From Nanobdellota archaeon (GTDB taxonomy: Archaea > Nanobdellota > Nanobdellia > Pacearchaeales > GW2011-AR1): a stretch of 10,939 nt of DNA. The stretch spans positions 1 to 10,939 of the forward strand of contig JAHIEH010000023.1 of the NCBI GenBank assembly GCA_018901675.1. Direction: 5' to 3'. The translations under genes and the position numbers were made by a program. Below, piece by piece: positions 1 to 5,573 of the stretch (positions within the stretch are counted from its first letter, which is position 1; each line of letters opens with the position of its first letter). Below the pieces are notes generated by a model that saw only the letters and a list, made by a program, of their open reading frames with translations, made no database searches and was not told where the DNA came from.

Positions 1-357
1 ATAAATCTTATGCATGGCGAAGATTATGGACTGATTCTAGAAAAAGAAAAATGTAAAAACCAATTAGTAAGTGATACTGAGTTAAATATTGAAACAGGGG
101 CAAGAATTTTAAGGGATAATTATAACCGGGATAAAAATGGGAAACAATTTACAGGAGCATGCACAGAAGAATATAGAAAAAAAACTTATTATGGGATGGA
201 TGCTGCTGTAAGGGGTTATAATGGATGGGGTTGCGGAACAGATAAAGATGGGAAACCTATCATCTCACAGGATTATTATGTTGATGAAGTTGCGCAGAGA
301 GTTGAGGAATTAAATAATATTGACAGCCAATTAAAAGAACTGGAGAAAGAAGAATGA
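1..357 (+). CDS. Lytic transglycosylase (SLT domain), 3' part only
   Basis: This is the C-terminal part of a gene that begins before the window: the frame is open to base 1 (Ile-Asn-Leu before the first Met at 10). The visible part resembles the second half of an SLT/lysozyme-like domain. TELNIETGARILRD matches the conserved block after the catalytic half, where a helix ends in G-x-x-x-L-R. YYGMDAAVRGYNGWGCG matches the usual A-x-x-A-Y-N-x-G block, and DYYVDEVAQRVEEL matches the final Y-V-x-x-V helix. The catalytic Glu would lie upstream and cannot be checked. Such enzymes cleave the glycan strands of peptidoglycan, which archaea do not make, so the target may be a bacterial wall or the role structural. 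The stop overlaps the start of the next gene (ATGATGA), so it is translationally linked to the prepilin-like genes that follow. Confidence 0.75.
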   Translation: MNLMHGEDYGLILEKEKCKNQLVSDTELNIETGARILRDNYNRDKNGKQFTGACTEEYRKKTYYGMDAAVRGYNGWGCGTDKDGKPIISQDYYVDEVAQRVEELNNIDSQLKELEKEE

Positions 358-854
358 TGAACAAAAAAGGAGGAGAAAAACTCTTATCTATTTGGTGGTT
401 TTTTATACTTGGTTTAGTTGGAATAGCAGTAGTTGGTGGGGTGTTATTATTTTATTCTGCAGATTTTGATTCGAGAAATGCAGAAGCAGAAATTATCTAT
501 GATAAGCTTGCTAACTGCCTTAATGAAGGGGGTTTTGTAGATTTAGGGCTCTTTGATGACAGCGATAAAATTTTTGCTAAATGCGGGTTAAGCAGAGAAA
601 TTTTTGATAAGGGATATTTTTATTTTAGAGTGACTATTTTTGATTCTTCTGGAAACAAAGAAAAAGAAATCTCCAGTAAAGTGGGAGGAAGTTTTGAGAC
701 TGAATGCAATTTAGGAGAGCATTATCCAAAATGTGTTCCTAGAAAAGAGCCGATTCTTTTTTATAAAAATGGGAAGGTTGAGAAAGGAACTATGGAAATT
801 CTGGCTGGTTCAAATCAAATAGGAGAAAAAATAGCGAGTGTTAAATTAGAATGA
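354..854 (+). CDS. Prepilin-like single-span secreted protein, four cysteines
   Basis: This 166-aa protein has a short basic N-terminus, KKGG followed by E8, and one hydrophobic span at about residues 11-34. That fits an archaeal class III (prepilin) signal cut after G7 by an A24 peptidase, leaving the span as the pilin-type N-terminal helix. The rest is soluble and probably outside the cell. It has four cysteines, in NCLNEGG, KCGLS, ECNLG and KCVPR, enough for two disulfides. I know no experimentally named family for it. The start at 354 overlaps the SLT stop; 357 would also serve and would remove one Met. The downstream gene begins in the ATGA overlap at 851-854, so the genes form one tight operon. 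A minor pilin or adhesin subunit is an inference from signal, size and context. Confidence 0.8.
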   Translation: MMNKKGGEKLLSIWWFFILGLVGIAVVGGVLLFYSADFDSRNAEAEIIYDKLANCLNEGGFVDLGLFDDSDKIFAKCGLSREIFDKGYFYFRVTIFDSSGNKEKEISSKVGGSFETECNLGEHYPKCVPRKEPILFYKNGKVEKGTMEILAGSNQIGEKIASVKLE

Positions 855-1423
855 TAAAAAGATTAAAAATAAGATGTAAAAAAGCGCAGATAGCATCGAC
901 TATCACATGGATGGCTGGGTTTTTTATCATATTTTTTGTTCTAATCATGTATATCTCTATGGTTACTTTTTTGGCTAAAGGAAAAATTATGCTCTGGAGC
1001 GGAAATAAAATTCAGACTGAAGAAAGCGGGGGGATAGTTAGTCTGGAATTCCAGAGAGCGCTTTTTGTTTTTCTTAATACTCCTGTGGAGTTTAATGGAG
1101 AAAAGATAGATGTTAAGAAATTGATATCTGGAAATTTAAATGAAAATAAAGAAGAGAAAGTAGATAAGTTTAAGGAAGTTGCAAAAACATTTATTGATAT
1201 AAATTTCCCCCTACCTGCGTCGGGTTATTATAGGACATGGATTAGGGTATATAACCCCGAAGATAAAATAGACCAGTATTATTATTCAGAAAATAGTGAT
1301 TATTCAGCAGAGTCTTCTTCCGGGGCGGGTTCTGGTGGGACTTATTGTGATCCTTTCGATGAAAGTGCTGCTTTCTCTTATATTGGTTTAGATAATAAAA
1401 AAATTGCCATATGTGCTAATTAA
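851..1423 (+). CDS. Prepilin-like single-span secreted protein with Ser/Gly-rich tail
   Basis: This 190-aa protein has the N-terminus RCKKAQIAST, then a hydrophobic span at about residues 18-43. KKA before Q fits a class III signal cut between A13 and Q14. The soluble domain includes LEFQRALFVFLNTPVEFNGEK. Near the C-terminus lies a low-complexity stretch rich in Tyr, Ser and Gly (about residues 143-164), followed by the only cysteines outside the signal region, in GTYCDP and AICAN, which could form one disulfide. It starts in the ATGA overlap with the gene before it, so the two are translationally coupled. I do not recognise a named family. A secreted, membrane-anchored or pilus-incorporated subunit is inferred from the signal type and operon. 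Confidence 0.75.
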   Translation: MIKRLKIRCKKAQIASTITWMAGFFIIFFVLIMYISMVTFLAKGKIMLWSGNKIQTEESGGIVSLEFQRALFVFLNTPVEFNGEKIDVKKLISGNLNENKEEKVDKFKEVAKTFIDINFPLPASGYYRTWIRVYNPEDKIDQYYYSENSDYSAESSSGAGSGGTYCDPFDESAAFSYIGLDNKKIAICAN

Positions 1424-1424
1424 A

Positions 1425-1910
1425 ATGATAATAAATAAATTTAACAGAAACAAAAGAGGGGATATTGCAGTTACTATTCTTGTTTTGTTAGTTTTTATCA
1501 CAACTATCATAAGTATTTTTGTTTTTTTAACTAACTCACGGAAAATTGAGGCGAATATTGTGGATGCAAATGTGGTAAACAGCGTCTATCTTGAAGAAGG
1601 AGAAGCAAAATTTTATCTTGGGGAAGCTGGAGAAAAAGCAGCTACGAAAGTAATTAAAGAGGCATATGAATTGTTTGATAAGCCAACTGATGAGTATATA
1701 AAAACCAAATTTAGCGAGGAGTTTAAGTCAGAAATTAAGATTTCTGGCATTTCAGAGGAGTTGAAAAGCCAAATTGAAGAGAATAAATTTGAGGTTAGTT
1801 TGGAAAATAGAAAAATAAAACTAACTTTGAAAGAGGCAGAATTTTATGCCCTTTCACCAAAACTAGAAGTTGCTTATAAGCCAGTAATCTCTATGGCATT
1901 TGCGTTTTAA
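1425..1910 (+). CDS. Prepilin-like single-span protein
   Basis: The chosen start at 1425 gives 161 aa beginning MIINKFNRNKRGDIAV. An in-frame ATG at 1404 would add seven residues but lies inside the preceding gene. The 1425 ATG sits just past the stop at 1421-1423 and places the basic signal closer to the N-terminus. KRG before D fits a class III cleavage site, followed by a hydrophobic span of about 22 residues (AVTILVLLVFITTIISIFVF). The rest is acidic and helical (EEGEAKFYLGEAGEKAATKV), without cysteines, and ends in VISMAFAF. It is the last gene of the tight group starting in the SLT gene. RNA element copy 1 begins one base after its stop. Function unknown; a pilin-like subunit is inferred. 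Confidence 0.75.
   Translation: MIINKFNRNKRGDIAVTILVLLVFITTIISIFVFLTNSRKIEANIVDANVVNSVYLEEGEAKFYLGEAGEKAATKVIKEAYELFDKPTDEYIKTKFSEEFKSEIKISGISEELKSQIEENKFEVSLENRKIKLTLKEAEFYALSPKLEVAYKPVISMAFAF
1873..1880 (+). promoter_or_regulatory. TATA-like box inside the 3' end of the prepilin gene
   Basis: CTTATAAG lies 31 nt before structured RNA copy 1. Initiation about 25 nt downstream would fall at roughly 1902-1904, so the RNA could have its own promoter inside the coding region. This is one short match in AT-rich DNA; alternatively, the RNA is simply the 3' end of the operon transcript. Confidence 0.25.
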
Positions 1911-2029
1911 TACATTAAAAATTGTTTTTTTCGTAAACCCTCTGTTTTAACTCATGGGAAAGAAAAAACAATTTTTGAGGTGCTCAAGAACCAGAACACG
2001 CCATACACTTCAGTGTATGGTTCTTGACA
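1911..2029 (+). ncRNA. Repeated structured RNA element, copy 1
   Basis: First of three copies of a two-hairpin element; 119 nt, with only four differences from copy 2. Hairpin P1 pairs 1917-1932 with 1962-1976, with one T bulged on the 5' side, and carries an apical pairing of CCC 1938-1940 with GGG 1956-1958. Hairpin P2 has an outer stem CAAGAA/TTCTTG (1985-1990 with 2021-2026), a ten-base 5' internal loop CCAGAACACG, and an inner stem CCATACAC/GTGTATGG closed by TTCA. Five base pairs differ from other copies in a compensatory way, so the pairing is probably selected in RNA. Strand is assigned + because all copies follow + strand context and the G-U options work on that strand; this is not proven. 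It lies between a prepilin stop and the next prepilin promoter, so a 3'-UTR or terminator role is possible. I do not recognise the family. Confidence 0.7.
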
Positions 2030-2040
2030 ACTCAAGAAAA

Positions 2041-2050
2041 CATTTAAAAA
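2041..2050 (+). promoter_or_regulatory. TATA box of the cysteine-rich prepilin gene
   Basis: CATTTAAAAA is centred about 26 nt before the ATG at 2073. That predicts transcription starting at or next to the start codon, a leaderless mRNA. It lies 12 nt after RNA element copy 1. Confidence 0.5.
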
Positions 2051-2072
2051 GATAAAAGTAATTATTAAGAAT

Positions 2073-2612
2073 ATGATAAAGAGGATGAATAGAAGAGGGC
2101 AGGCAGGTGGCGAGTGGGGTACTATTATTGCTGTTGTTATTGCTGCTATTCTCTTAGTTTTAGTTATACTAGTAATGACTGGCTTTTTTGGGCCTATTGG
2201 AGATTTATTCGGAAGTTTCCCTAAACTAGGTGTTGCTGTTTCAACATGCAATTTGTTTGCACAAGGAGGACAGATAGATGATTATTGTAATGTTCCTAAG
2301 AAAGTAGAAATTGATGGTTTGAAACAATATGCTACATGCAAATATTTAGAAACCAAAGCTACATTAGAGACAAAAATTGATGATTGCACCGGAATTGTGG
2401 ATAAACAAGATTTTGCTGCATTCTGCGATAACATGAAGCTTTCTGAAAAAATCTTGGTGGATGGGAAGAGTTGTGAGGACACACCTTATAATACTGAAGC
2501 TGCAGCTAAAGCAAGTTGTAAAAAGGCGGGTGATATTGTTAAGTATAAAGCGGGAACAGAAACAAAAAGTCATACTTGTGCAGAAGGAGAGGGAAGTATC
2601 TCACCTGCTTAA
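2073..2612 (+). CDS. Cysteine-rich prepilin-like protein
   Basis: This 179-aa protein begins MIKRMNRRGQAGGEWG and then has one hydrophobic span at about residues 17-38. RRG before Q9 fits archaeal class III cleavage. With Q as +1, the mature protein has Glu at +5, the classic type IV pilin position; none of the other prepilin-like genes here shows this as clearly. The mature domain has eight cysteines (in STCNLF, DYCNVP, ATCKYL, DDCTGI, AFCDNM, KSCEDT, ASCKKA, HTCAEG), which could make four disulfides, so an extracytoplasmic, oxidised location is likely. It has its own TATA box and follows RNA copy 1, so it is separate from the operon ending at 1910. It may be the main or a structurally distinct pilin; this is inference. 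Confidence 0.8.
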   Translation: MIKRMNRRGQAGGEWGTIIAVVIAAILLVLVILVMTGFFGPIGDLFGSFPKLGVAVSTCNLFAQGGQIDDYCNVPKKVEIDGLKQYATCKYLETKATLETKIDDCTGIVDKQDFAAFCDNMKLSEKILVDGKSCEDTPYNTEAAAKASCKKAGDIVKYKAGTETKSHTCAEGEGSISPA

Positions 2613-2767
2613 TTCTTGCTGTACCTATCCCAAAATTTATCTAAATCTTTTATTCATGTTAAACAAACTATAAATCATAACATCGGTTTCATATAGAATA
2701 CTTTCAGCTTAATAATTTCTGTTCTATTGACTTCTCTTGCTCGCCAATCTCGCCGATTTTTATTATG

Positions 2768-2866
2768 TCCATAATTGAAAATTGTATTATTTAAGATGAA
2801 GTTAATGTTAGGCAGTTTTCAATTTGGAGCATCCAAAAGTCCAAAACCAGACTCAAGGACTTTTTG
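2768..2866. other. Two consecutive hairpins in the intergenic region
   Basis: The first stem pairs AATTGAAAATTG (2773-2784) with CAGTTTTCAATT (2813-2824), one G-U included, and extends through CCA/TGG with a bulged T to about 15 bp. The second pairs CAAAAGTCC (2834-2842) with GGACTTTT and a final G (2857-2866) with one extra T, around a 14-nt loop. The two-hairpin layout resembles the three-copy RNA element, but the sequences do not align. It could be another structured RNA, a terminator region or remnants of a mobile element. There is only one copy, so covariation cannot be tested here. Confidence 0.35.
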
Positions 2867-2946
2867 ATTAATAATAAAATGAATTCCGACATCGTTAAAT
2901 GGAGAGCAAATGTTAGGTTTTGACGTTTACTTAACAATCTGCAAAC

Positions 2947-2958
2947 TTTTTTAAACAA
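2947..2958 (+). promoter_or_regulatory. TATA box of the small basic protein gene
   Basis: TTTTTTAAACAA is centred about 27 nt before the ATG at 2980. This is the same spacing as at the long genes of the window and supports a real, leaderless small gene. Confidence 0.45.
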
Positions 2959-2979
2959 TTGTTGCTTCTACCCATAATC

Positions 2980-3105
2980 ATGGCAGATGAATACGGCTTT
3001 AATGACAAGAGGAATAAAAGGAAGAACAAGAGAAAGGAGAAGAAGAAACACCCTTACAAGCATGGCGGCATGGGAAGGGCGGTGAATGTGGGGGCAAGGG
3101 CTTGA
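2980..3105 (+). CDS. Small highly basic protein, 41 aa
   Basis: This ORF encodes 41 residues: an acidic start MADEYGF, a Lys/Arg-rich middle (about residues 10-23, for example KRNKRKNKRKEKKK), then HPYKHGGMGRAVNVGARA. It has no membrane segment or cysteine. Three things support it as real: a TATA box at leaderless spacing, base composition clearly richer in G and C than the flanking DNA, and codons such as GGC, GCG and AGG unlike the AT-rich surroundings. The basic tract suggests nucleic-acid or ribosome binding, but I recognise no family. It lies in the same gap as three structured RNAs, so an RNA-binding role is a tempting but untested idea. Confidence 0.55.
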   Translation: MADEYGFNDKRNKRKNKRKEKKKHPYKHGGMGRAVNVGARA

Positions 3106-3176
3106 ATCATAGAAAAAGATTAAACACAAAATCAATAGCTATTATGCCAAATCAAATAGTCGGTTTATAATTGATG

Positions 3177-3366
3177 TTTAGCTACTTTAATTGGTTAAAA
3201 GAGGGTTATATAATTAGTCAATACATAATAAGTAGAGAATTTATCAATAAGAAATTAAAGGGCGGATTATGATTAGTTAATTGTTTTAAAATAATAATTA
3301 GATTTAGCTGATTTAATTAATCTCATTAATGATTAAATGGGGATAATTAGTTAATACATTAAAAAT
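3177..3366. repeat. AT-rich imperfect direct repeats leading into RNA copy 2
   Basis: Two loosely similar units begin TTTAGCT (3177 and 3303) followed by TTTAATT, and run to ATTAGTCAATACAT (3213-3226) and ATTAGTTAATACAT (3346-3359). A shorter ATTAGTTAA occurs at 3272-3280. The second unit merges with the first bases of RNA copy 2. A near-palindrome around CATTAATG lies at about 3317-3336. There is no ORF. This could be old duplication, a mobile-element end or low-complexity drift; similarity is moderate and AT bias inflates it. Confidence 0.35.
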
Positions 3367-3473
3367 TGTTTTTTTCGTAAACCCTCTGTTTTAACTCATG
3401 GGAAAGAAAAAACAATTTTTGAGGTGCTCCAGAACCAGAACACGCCATACAATTTATTGTATGGTTCTTGACA
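3355..3473 (+). ncRNA. Repeated structured RNA element, copy 2
   Basis: 119 nt, differing from copy 1 at only four positions: one in the outer P2 stem (C3430 for A, which breaks one pair), one in the P2 loop, and two that together change the pair C2008-G2013 into A3452-T3457. P1 is identical to copy 1. The shared sequence starts slightly before the stem (TTAATACATT) and ends sharply after TTCTTGACA, beyond which the copies are unrelated. Near identity with copy 1 suggests recent duplication or strong constraint. It has no adjacent ORF, so it is better explained as an independent RNA than as a gene's untranslated region. Confidence 0.7.
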
Positions 3474-3511
3474 TCTAATAAATGATAAGACTATATCTGT
3501 TAGGTTTTTTA

Positions 3512-3631
3512 TATGTTAAGAATTGTTTTTTATGAAAACTCCCTACTTTAGTTCGCGAGAGAATAAAAACAATTCTTGAGCATGCTCAAGAACCAGAACA
3601 CGCCATACAATTTATTGTATGGTTCTTGACA
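3512..3631 (+). ncRNA. Repeated structured RNA element, copy 3 (diverged)
   Basis: About 120 nt, starting 38 nt after copy 2. P1 has diverged in sequence yet keeps its pairing. G3520-C3575 replaces A-T, A3532-T3564 replaces T-A, T3533-A3563 replaces C-G, and T3540-A3558 replaces C-G in the apical stem. P2, from CAAGAACCAGAACACG to the final TTCTTGACA, matches copy 2 with the intact outer stem of copy 1. The join between hairpins forms a perfect 20-bp palindrome, TTCTTGAGCATGCTCAAGAA (3573-3592), an alternative to the two-hairpin fold. Strong conservation of the ten-base internal loop of P2 suggests a functional or protein-binding site there. Confidence 0.7.
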
Positions 3632-3699
3632 TAACGCTATAATATATCCTCTTGGTTTAATTAACAACTTTTTACTTCTGTTTGATGTGCTTAGCATAA

Positions 3700-3888
3700 T
3701 CAATTCTCTGCCTTCTCCTTAATTGAAACCCTTGGTTTTATCTGAGAATTTATAAGCATGTTCTGCTGTCTGCTCCATTCTTCATCCTCATGGGTTCTTA
3801 CATATTTTGCCCAGAATTTAACAAAATTAATCCTGTCTTCTTTATTGTTTTTCCCCGGCTTCATAAAAACTCTTTTATTTTCCTGCAT
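3700..3888 (-). CDS. Small partner protein of the AbiEii-like nucleotidyltransferase
   Basis: This 62-aa protein overlaps the end of the nucleotidyltransferase gene by 14 bp on the same strand. Its core is NFVKFWAKYVRTHEDEEWSR followed by QQNMLINSQI. I associate this W-x-x-Y-V-x-x-H-x-D-x-x-W-S-x-Q pattern with short archaeal proteins found beside nucleotidyltransferases of this type; that is memory of a family pattern, not a search. It has no membrane segment. In such pairs the small gene may act as the antitoxin or cofactor, but the assignment is inferred from position. The ATG at 3888 is used; an internal Met at residue 9 is less likely. Confidence 0.65.
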   Translation of the reverse strand: MQENKRVFMKPGKNNKEDRINFVKFWAKYVRTHEDEEWSRQQNMLINSQIKPRVSIKEKAEN

Positions 3889-4468
3889 TTTTGTTCCTAT
3901 TCTTAATAAGTTCTTTTAGCTTATTAATTTTATTATAATCAATTTTACTGCTAAAAACCTCTTCAATGTGCTTTGCATCTTCTTTATCTTTGTCTGATTT
4001 TAAGTAATATTTCTTAAAAGCAATATGCCTTTCTAATGAAGATATTTTAATACTTCCTTTTGGCAATTCTACTATGATAAAATCGCTAAAAACCTCTTCA
4101 TCAAGCTTATCTTTAGGGAATTTAAGCTCGAAATTAGGGATAGCTGTTTTTTCATAAGAAAATCTTACAGCCAATCCTTCTTCAAGATAGCTAAAAATTT
4201 CATCTTCTTTTTCTGCATTTATACACCAAAACCCTGCTTCTTTTAGGGCATTATACATATTTGAGAATTGTTCTTTTGTAATCTTTTTAATAAATATGTC
4301 TATATCTTCTGTAACTCTGGATCTCCCTAATAAAATAGAGACATAACCCGAAATCACGACATAATCAGTAAATCTTTCTATTATCCCTAAAAAATCCAGT
4401 GCAAACCTGTCCAATTCACTTAGCTCTCTTTTGCATGTAATTTTTTTCTTTTCTTGATTATATTCCAT
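3875..4468 (-). CDS. AbiEii-like nucleotidyltransferase
   Basis: This 197-aa protein carries the fold-defining motif of DNA-polymerase-beta-like nucleotidyltransferases. It has ISGYVSILLGRSRVTEDIDI at about residues 39-58, with D55 and D57 as the metal-binding pair and SGY in place of the usual G-G/G-S. A later ERHIAFKKYYLKSDKDKEDA block (about 146-165) fits the K-x-x-x-x-x-x-x-K-D-x-x-D element of AbiEii-like proteins. Known AbiEii family toxins transfer nucleotides, in studied cases to tRNA, but the substrate here is unknown. It is the first gene of a two-gene minus-strand unit with the 62-aa protein. A TATA box lies at leaderless spacing. Toxin-antitoxin-like function is likely from family and layout. 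Confidence 0.75.
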   Translation of the reverse strand: MEYNQEKKKITCKRELSELDRFALDFLGIIERFTDYVVISGYVSILLGRSRVTEDIDIFIKKITKEQFSNMYNALKEAGFWCINAEKEDEIFSYLEEGLAVRFSYEKTAIPNFELKFPKDKLDEEVFSDFIIVELPKGSIKISSLERHIAFKKYYLKSDKDKEDAKHIEEVFSSKIDYNKINKLKELIKNRNKNAGK

Positions 4469-4488
4469 AACAGAGGAAGAAGGGTTAT

Positions 4489-4499
4489 CTATAAAAATC
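4489..4499 (-). promoter_or_regulatory. TATA box of the nucleotidyltransferase unit
   Basis: Read on the minus strand, ATTTTTATAGA is centred about 26 nt before the ATG at 4468. It predicts a leaderless transcript for the two-gene unit. Confidence 0.5.
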
Positions 4500-4704
4500 T
4501 GTTGTTCTGGAAAGCATATAGCTTAAATTAACTTTTATGATGTGAGAAATGGTTGTTAAGCAAGAGCCTGCGGTTGGGGTTTATTATATTGTTTTGGTAT
4601 TTGAGAATAGATGTTTATTAATAAAGTTGATAATTTTTAAGTATTAACTAATAATGCTTACATGGTTTCATAACCTTAATAAACATATTTTTTCTTAATC
4701 ATTT

Positions 4705-5538
4705 ATGATGGTGGTGATTTTTCTGGCTATGCTCGGATTAATCTGGATTGCAGCTGCAACTATTCAGGATTTGAAAAAAAGAGAAGTTGCAAACTGGATT
4801 AGTTTTTCTTTGATAGCATTTGCTCTGGGTTTTAGGTTTTTTTACAGTTTGTTTAGTGATAAGGGTTTTGCTTTTTTATATGAAGGGCTTATTGGCTTGG
4901 GAATATTCTTTGTTTTGGGGAATTTGTTTTATTATGGAAGATTGTTTGCAGGAGGGGATGCCAAGCTGTTTATTAGCCTTGGGCCAATAATATCTTTTTC
5001 TGAAAGTTCTTTTATTAATCTTAAAATTTTTGCTGTCTTTTTGCTGATATTCCTGATTAGCGGAGCTTTTTATGGATTGGTTTGGAGCGTGGCTCTTGCT
5101 TTAAAACATAAAAAAGAATTTAAAAAAGAGTTTTATAAGATAAGTTTGAAAAATAAAAATCTGTTCCTGCTGATTATGGCTTTTGGATTAGTGATTATGT
5201 TTGCGGGTTTTTTTCAGGCAATACTCTTCTTTTTAGGGGCGGTGATTTTTATCTTCCCTTATTTCTATTTATATGCAAAGGCAGTTGATGAGTCTTGCAT
5301 GATTAAAAAAATAAAAGTCAGTGAATTAATCGAAGGAGACTGGCTTTACAAAGATTTAATTGTAGGAAGGGAAAAGATAAAAGCAGACTGGGAAGGGCTT
5401 ACAAAAGATGAAATAAGAAAACTTAGAAGAAGATATAAGCAGGTTTTAATAAGGCAGGGAATTCCCTTTGTGCCTGTATTTTTGATTGCTTTTTTAGTGT
5501 TAATTATCGGCTATTTTGGAGGATTTGGTTTTTTGTAG
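4705..5538 (+). CDS. Archaeal A24-family prepilin peptidase (FlaK/PibD-like)
   Basis: This 277-aa polytopic membrane aspartic protease cuts class III signals of archaellins and pilins at the cytoplasmic membrane face. The first catalytic Asp is D22 in IQDLKKREVANW, directly after the first span. The second is D85 in FAGGDAKLF, the G-x-G-D-type motif. The 63-residue spacing is close to that of FlaK. Further spans lie at about 30-50, 60-78, 105-130 and 150-190. After them comes a soluble stretch (about 196-250) with VSELIEGDW and GLTKDEIRKLRRRYK, then a final C-terminal span from about 255. Start choice: ATG 4705 or the adjacent 4708; a weak TATA-like TTAATAAAC precedes by about 25 nt. No pilin gene is adjacent, but five candidate substrates lie elsewhere in the window. 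Confidence 0.9.
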   Translation: MMVVIFLAMLGLIWIAAATIQDLKKREVANWISFSLIAFALGFRFFYSLFSDKGFAFLYEGLIGLGIFFVLGNLFYYGRLFAGGDAKLFISLGPIISFSESSFINLKIFAVFLLIFLISGAFYGLVWSVALALKHKKEFKKEFYKISLKNKNLFLLIMAFGLVIMFAGFFQAILFFLGAVIFIFPYFYLYAKAVDESCMIKKIKVSELIEGDWLYKDLIVGREKIKADWEGLTKDEIRKLRRRYKQVLIRQGIPFVPVFLIAFLVLIIGYFGGFGFL

Positions 5539-5544
5539 TTTTTT
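5529..5544 (+). terminator. T-rich terminator overlapping the peptidase stop
   Basis: Two runs of six T flank the TAG stop (5529-5534 and 5539-5544). Archaeal RNA polymerase terminates at U-rich tracts without a required hairpin, so this is a plausible intrinsic terminator. Confidence 0.4.
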
Positions 5545-5573
5545 GCTGATGGGAGGTTATTTATTAATTATAA

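Larger units (their letters stand above)
2613..2979. other. Intergenic stretch without a convincing gene
   Basis: I see no long ORF on either strand. On the minus strand, bases 2704-2772 could encode a 22-aa peptide beginning MDIIKIGEIG, which looks protein-like but has no well-placed promoter; it may be a gene remnant or chance. The stretch also holds the two hairpins listed at 2768-2866 and, at its right end, the promoter of the small basic protein gene. Confidence 0.4.

Noticed and set aside
1911..2029. Box C/D or H/ACA guide RNA, tRNA or SRP RNA as identity of the repeated element
   Set aside because: No C/D boxes in proper places, no ACA at the expected distance from a stem, no cloverleaf or T-loop, and no SRP helix 8 motif were seen.
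1952..2482. ORFs of 60-100 aa on the minus strand across the prepilin gene, and a shifted-frame + strand ORF at 2461-2673
   Set aside because: They lie in the shadow of the 2073-2612 gene, have no promoter at proper spacing, and show no domain-like patterns.
2704..2772. A 22-aa minus-strand ORF beginning MDIIKIGEIG
   Set aside because: It is protein-like in composition, but the nearest TATA-like sequence is too close to the ATG and it overlaps the hairpin block; it may be a remnant or chance.
1911..3631. CRISPR array interpretation of the repeats
   Set aside because: Only three units of about 119 nt with irregular spacing (1325 and 38 nt), internal hairpins and no cas genes; this does not fit a CRISPR array.
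4549..4647. A 32-aa ORF (MVVKQEPAVGVYYIV...) on the + strand with a TATA-like CTTAAATTAAC about 23 nt upstream
   Set aside because: It is short, hydrophobic without clear topology, has no recognisable motif, and AT-rich DNA gives TATA matches easily; coding evidence is too weak.
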